Source: Thermodesulfovibrio sp.
Lineage (GTDB): Bacteria > Nitrospirota > Thermodesulfovibrionia > Thermodesulfovibrionales > UBA6898
Reading direction: 5' to 3'
Length of the DNA stretch: 33,630 nt
NCBI GenBank assembly: GCA_013824615.1
Contig: PNOC01000039.1
Location: 1 to 33,630, forward strand
Shown: positions 30,766 to 33,630 of the stretch, in pieces
Layout of the letters: the number at the start of each line of letters is the position of its first letter
How positions within the stretch are numbered: position 1 is the first letter of the stretch
Position numbers and translations under genes: made by a program
Notes under the pieces: model-generated
What the model was told of the DNA's origin: nothing
Seen by the model: the letters and a program-made list of their open reading frames with translations, nothing else
The model's database searches: none

Positions 30766-32037
30766 ATGAAAAAAGCAATTCAACCCAGTGCGGGCAGCGT
30801 TCCACCGCTTACCGAGCATAAGTCCTCCGCGGACAAGAAAACACGCGTGGTGCGCTTCGAGGTATCGCCCTCGACCATGATCCAACTCATTCTTGTCGTG
30901 GCCTGCTTGTGGTTGCTGGTCCGGCTTTGGCCGGTCCTTCTGGTTCTCGTCATCGCGCTTCTTATTGTGGGGACGATGAGTCCGGCTGTCAGCTGGATGG
31001 AGGCCCGGCGTGTCAGGCGCGGTCTTGCGATTGCCGTTATTTTCACCGCTCTCTTCGTCGCCATGTTTCTCGCCATGACGCTGACAATCCCGTCGTTGGT
31101 GGAGCAGGCCTCTGCTCTGGTCAGACAGGAGCCCGCGTTTCGGGCGCGTCTTTCGGATTATCTGGCGAGTTCAAATCTGACCGCGCCGCTTGCGGACTGG
31201 CTGCGGAATATCAAGTACGACGCCCTTGCAAGTGGCCTCAGCTCGGCTGCCTTCACCTTCTCTGTGCGCATCTTCGAGATCATCGCATATGGGGCAAGCG
31301 CCATCTTTCTCGCTCTCTACATCATGATAGACCGCGACCGGCTTCGGGGTTGGCTTTTTGCTGTTGTCCCCCGCTCGCACCATATTCGCCTTGCCCGCGT
31401 CATGATGAATCTGGAGACGATCGTCGGCGCTTACATGCGCGGGCAGCTGATCACGTGCTTTCTCATTGCGGCCTTTTCGTTCGTTCTCCTGGTGGCGTGC
31501 GGTGTGCCGTACGCGATGGCGCTTGCCGTGTTTGCGGGCGTTGCGGATATCCTGCCGTACATCGGTGCCTTCCTCTCGATAGGCCCGATGCTCCTGGCGG
31601 CTCTGGCGCGTGGCCCGGTTGTCGTGGCCCTTGTCCTTGTGCTCATGCTCGCGTACGAGGAATTCGAGAGCCGTGTTCTCGTCCCCCGCATTTATGGGCG
31701 GGCACTTCGCCTCCCGTCGTCTGTCGTACTTTTTGCACTCCTTGCGGGCGGGACGCTGATGGGGATTCTCGGGGCGCTTCTCGCGCTTCCGGTTGCTGCA
31801 GCGGTTATGATGCTTATTGAAGAGCTTCGCGTCGAGCTTCCGGGTCAGCAGGAACAGGACGCGGATGTGGAGCAGCGGGTAGAAGACGAGCGTGCGGAGG
31901 ACGAGTATGAGCGGCGCACAGATGGTACTCCTGCAGAACAGGCGGCTGCGATCGCCGTTGAGATGTCGGATGATCGGCGAAAGGGGGAAAATAGTCCGTC
32001 CGGGGGTGCGGACGTGTCAGGCTCTCTTGACTCGTAG
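30766..32037 (+). CDS. AI-2E (UPF0118/PerM)-family membrane transporter
   Basis: A 423-residue protein with about eight membrane segments. Family marks: paired N-terminal helices (IQLILVVACLWLLVRLWPVL), the central soluble part, LALYIMIDRDRLR, GAYMRGQLITCFLIAAFSF, GVADILPYIGAFLSIGP and YEEFESRVLVPRIYGRALRL. Members export autoinducer-2, sodium/protons or other small molecules; the substrate here is unknown. The C-terminal 70 residues after LIEELRVELPG are a highly charged, low-complexity tail (rich in Glu, Asp, Arg, Gln) that is not part of the family core. It follows the DsrC-like gene by 33 bp. Confidence 0.9.
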   Translation: MKKAIQPSAGSVPPLTEHKSSADKKTRVVRFEVSPSTMIQLILVVACLWLLVRLWPVLLVLVIALLIVGTMSPAVSWMEARRVRRGLAIAVIFTALFVAMFLAMTLTIPSLVEQASALVRQEPAFRARLSDYLASSNLTAPLADWLRNIKYDALASGLSSAAFTFSVRIFEIIAYGASAIFLALYIMIDRDRLRGWLFAVVPRSHHIRLARVMMNLETIVGAYMRGQLITCFLIAAFSFVLLVACGVPYAMALAVFAGVADILPYIGAFLSIGPMLLAALARGPVVVALVLVLMLAYEEFESRVLVPRIYGRALRLPSSVVLFALLAGGTLMGILGALLALPVAAAVMMLIEELRVELPGQQEQDADVEQRVEDERAEDEYERRTDGTPAEQAAAIAVEMSDDRRKGENSPSGGADVSGSLDS

Positions 32038-32083
32038 GAATCTCCGGAGTCAGCCCGTACTATAGGACAAAGCCCTGCCCGGC

Positions 32084-32902
32084 TCACTGCTTCAAGCCCA
32101 GATACCATTCGGTAACATCACTGCCTATTCCGAATTGGGCAAGATGGCGCAGGTCCAGCAGCAGCACGTCAGGTGTACTGAACTCCAGTATGCGGTATTT
32201 TGTGTCTGTCCAGACACGCAGCTTCCTGCCCAGTATTTCTGTTTCCTGCGGGATGGTGAGGCGGAGACGGCGGCTCAGGTTGATACCCGCCAGCGCTGCT
32301 GCGTCCGTCACCATATCGGCACAGTTGTTGTCCCTTAAACTGAACTGGTCATATGTCCGCTGCGTCACGTATTCATAGATCATCTGATGTCGTTGTTTGG
32401 TGATCGGCATGCGCCAGACGAACGTGGGGGTATGCTCATTTCTTTTGGCCTCCAACCGGCCGTCGTCCATCACCTCCCACAAATAAGCAATGGGATCGGG
32501 ATGATTATCACGAAACCTCTGGTATACCCCTTCCAGGTAATGCAGCTTGCCCAGCCCGAAGTTGCCGTTGTGGCCGTATTCAAGCCGGCTCTGCGGACTT
32601 TCCAGCATGATCCAGCTGTGTCCCCCCGGATTTTTTTTAAACGAGAAGGCAACGGACAGGGGAGTGCTGAAGTCCCTGTTGCCGGCGATATCAATCAGGA
32701 TGTAGAGATAATAACCCTCATCTCCCACCGGTGTTCGTGTTGCGGGATCAAGGTCGGCATCAGGGGCAAAGCGGCACGCAACCGATACCGGCTGGGCACT
32801 CCAGCCGTCGGGTTGCAGCGGCGCGTGGATCCGGGCCTGTTGGACGCAGCCGACGAGTCCGATAGCCGTTATCAATAGCAGGAGTCTGGTGAGAGCTGTC
32901 AT
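32084..32902 (-). CDS. Lipoprotein with permuted papain-like motif, paralogue 2
   Basis: A 272-residue protein closely related to the product of 1215-2060: it shares CRFAPDADLDPATRTPVGDE, then GYYLYIL, TFVWRMPITK and FGIGSDVTEWYLGLK. The His (GGHSWIMLES) and Cys (DNNCADMVTDAAALAG) of the permuted papain-like site are both kept. I chose ATG 32902, which gives a normal signal peptide with lipobox LVGC; the frame extends to a TTG at 32956 inside the neighbouring gene. The upstream minus-strand YihY-family gene ends 43 bp away, so they may be co-transcribed. It converges with the AI-2E transporter gene. Confidence 0.83.
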   Translation of the reverse strand: MTALTRLLLLITAIGLVGCVQQARIHAPLQPDGWSAQPVSVACRFAPDADLDPATRTPVGDEGYYLYILIDIAGNRDFSTPLSVAFSFKKNPGGHSWIMLESPQSRLEYGHNGNFGLGKLHYLEGVYQRFRDNHPDPIAYLWEVMDDGRLEAKRNEHTPTFVWRMPITKQRHQMIYEYVTQRTYDQFSLRDNNCADMVTDAAALAGINLSRRLRLTIPQETEILGRKLRVWTDTKYRILEFSTPDVLLLDLRHLAQFGIGSDVTEWYLGLKQ

Positions 32903-32945
32903 TGGGGACGAGCGGAACCCCCCGATAGCATGTTTTTCTTTGTCT

Positions 32946-33630
32946 TCATGTCTCAAAGCCTGACCGGTTTTCCTTCGTCACTTCGTCTTTATTGCGCTCC
33001 AGTTCTGCAATGACCTGGGCACCCAACAAAAGAATCAAGGCTACCGCCTCGACACTGAGTAGCGCCACCACTGCTGTTGCAAAGGACCCATAGATTAAAT
33101 TTACCATGGAAATGACCGAGTAGTACCAGACCAGAATGCGGCGGGTGATCTCCCATAAAACCGTTGCAGCCATCCCCCCGATCAGGGCGTGCCGAAACGT
33201 GATTTTTACATCAGGCATAACCAGATACAGGGACGTCAGCAGCAGCACCTCGCCCAATATCCCGAGTACATACAGCGCCGATACGGAAGTGCCTTCGAGA
33301 CTCAACCTCCAGCCGAAGATTACCAGCTGCCTGTTATCAAGTGTTTCTATTGCCCCCGTAATAAAGGAGACGAGCAGAATACCCAGACCCAATGCAAGGA
33401 TATATACATAGGGAATAACGGCCGAGATCATAAAGTGGCGGCGTTTTATTCTGACACGGTGAAAGAAGATTACGGACATGGCGTTTTCGAGCACGGTAAA
33501 GGCTATCGAGCTGAAAAACAGCATGACCAGGAATCCCACGATGCCGACCACATTGCGATGCACAAGAAATACCCGCACCTGATCAGTCAAGGTGGCCGCA
33601 TAGCCGGGGATGATCATCTCCAGGTACGTT
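32946..33630 (-). CDS. YihY-family (UPF0761) inner-membrane protein, 5' end outside window
   Basis: The frame is open to the right edge of the window, so the N-terminal part is missing; the visible Met at 33617 is internal. The 228 visible residues contain about five hydrophobic segments and family signatures: FTVLENAMSVIFFHR, LYLVMPDVKITFRHALIGG, ITRRILVWYYSV, MVNLIYGSFATAVV and LLLGAQVIAELERN. YihY (once called RNase BN in error) is a membrane protein of unsettled function in the envelope. It precedes the second permuted-papain lipoprotein gene on the same strand. Confidence 0.88.
   Translation of the reverse strand, partial: TYLEMIIPGYAATLTDQVRVFLVHRNVVGIVGFLVMLFFSSIAFTVLENAMSVIFFHRVRIKRRHFMISAVIPYVYILALGLGILLVSFITGAIETLDNRQLVIFGWRLSLEGTSVSALYVLGILGEVLLLTSLYLVMPDVKITFRHALIGGMAATVLWEITRRILVWYYSVISMVNLIYGSFATAVVALLSVEAVALILLLGAQVIAELERNKDEVTKENRSGFET

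Overview
The window is 33.6 kb of chromosome from a Gram-negative bacterium. Lipoprotein signal peptides, an EptA-like lipid headgroup transferase, a YihY-family membrane protein and a DsrC/TusE-family protein support this. The mix of DsrC-like protein, a Pfa/Hgl-like lipid megasynthase, S74-chaperone and DUF1566 surface proteins and GTCATTCCCGC-type palindromes fits Nitrospirota or Desulfobacterota; that placement is inference. No rRNA, tRNA, CRISPR array, intact transposase or integrase is visible.

Region 1 (1-15.6 kb). A YghO-like GNAT protein cut by the window edge is followed by a 147-bp MITE-like repeat and a lipoprotein with a permuted papain-like (His before Cys) motif. Then comes a tightly packed plus-strand operon: a 2529-residue megasynthase (two NMO/PfaD-like TIM barrels, KS, AT, ACP, KR, DH-like), an Sfp-type phosphopantetheinyl transferase, a BioF2/FemAB-like acyltransferase, an ABC-2 ATPase and permease, and an EptA-like metal-dependent transferase. 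Short gaps and 4-8 nt overlaps tie these together. The likely job is to make an unusual fatty or polyketide chain, load and release it, attach it to an acceptor, export it and decorate it.

Region 2 (15.6-23 kb). This holds mostly cell-surface and stand-alone genes: a CAP/SCP protein, a 60-residue lipoprotein, an S74-chaperone protein with YadA-like head repeats, a DUF1566 protein, an MtfA-type zinc peptidase, a TacA/TacT-type toxin-antitoxin pair, and a secreted beta-helix protein built from about 25-residue repeats. Non-coding gaps of 300-560 bp separate many of them.

Region 3 (23.2-27.2 kb). An AT-rich minus-strand cassette encodes a zinc-ribbon protein with a DUF4145/HEPN-like end, a KAP-family P-loop NTPase and a zinc phospholipase C/S1-P1 nuclease-like protein without a signal peptide. 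It looks horizontally acquired. It is the best candidate here for an undescribed system, possibly anti-phage defence.

Region 4 (27.6-33.6 kb). This contains a B12-binding radical SAM enzyme, a small lipoprotein, a 56-residue protein, a second copy of the MITE-like repeat, a DsrC/TusE-family protein lacking its C-terminal cysteines, an AI-2E-family transporter, a close paralogue of the first lipoprotein (minus strand), and a YihY-family membrane protein cut by the right edge.
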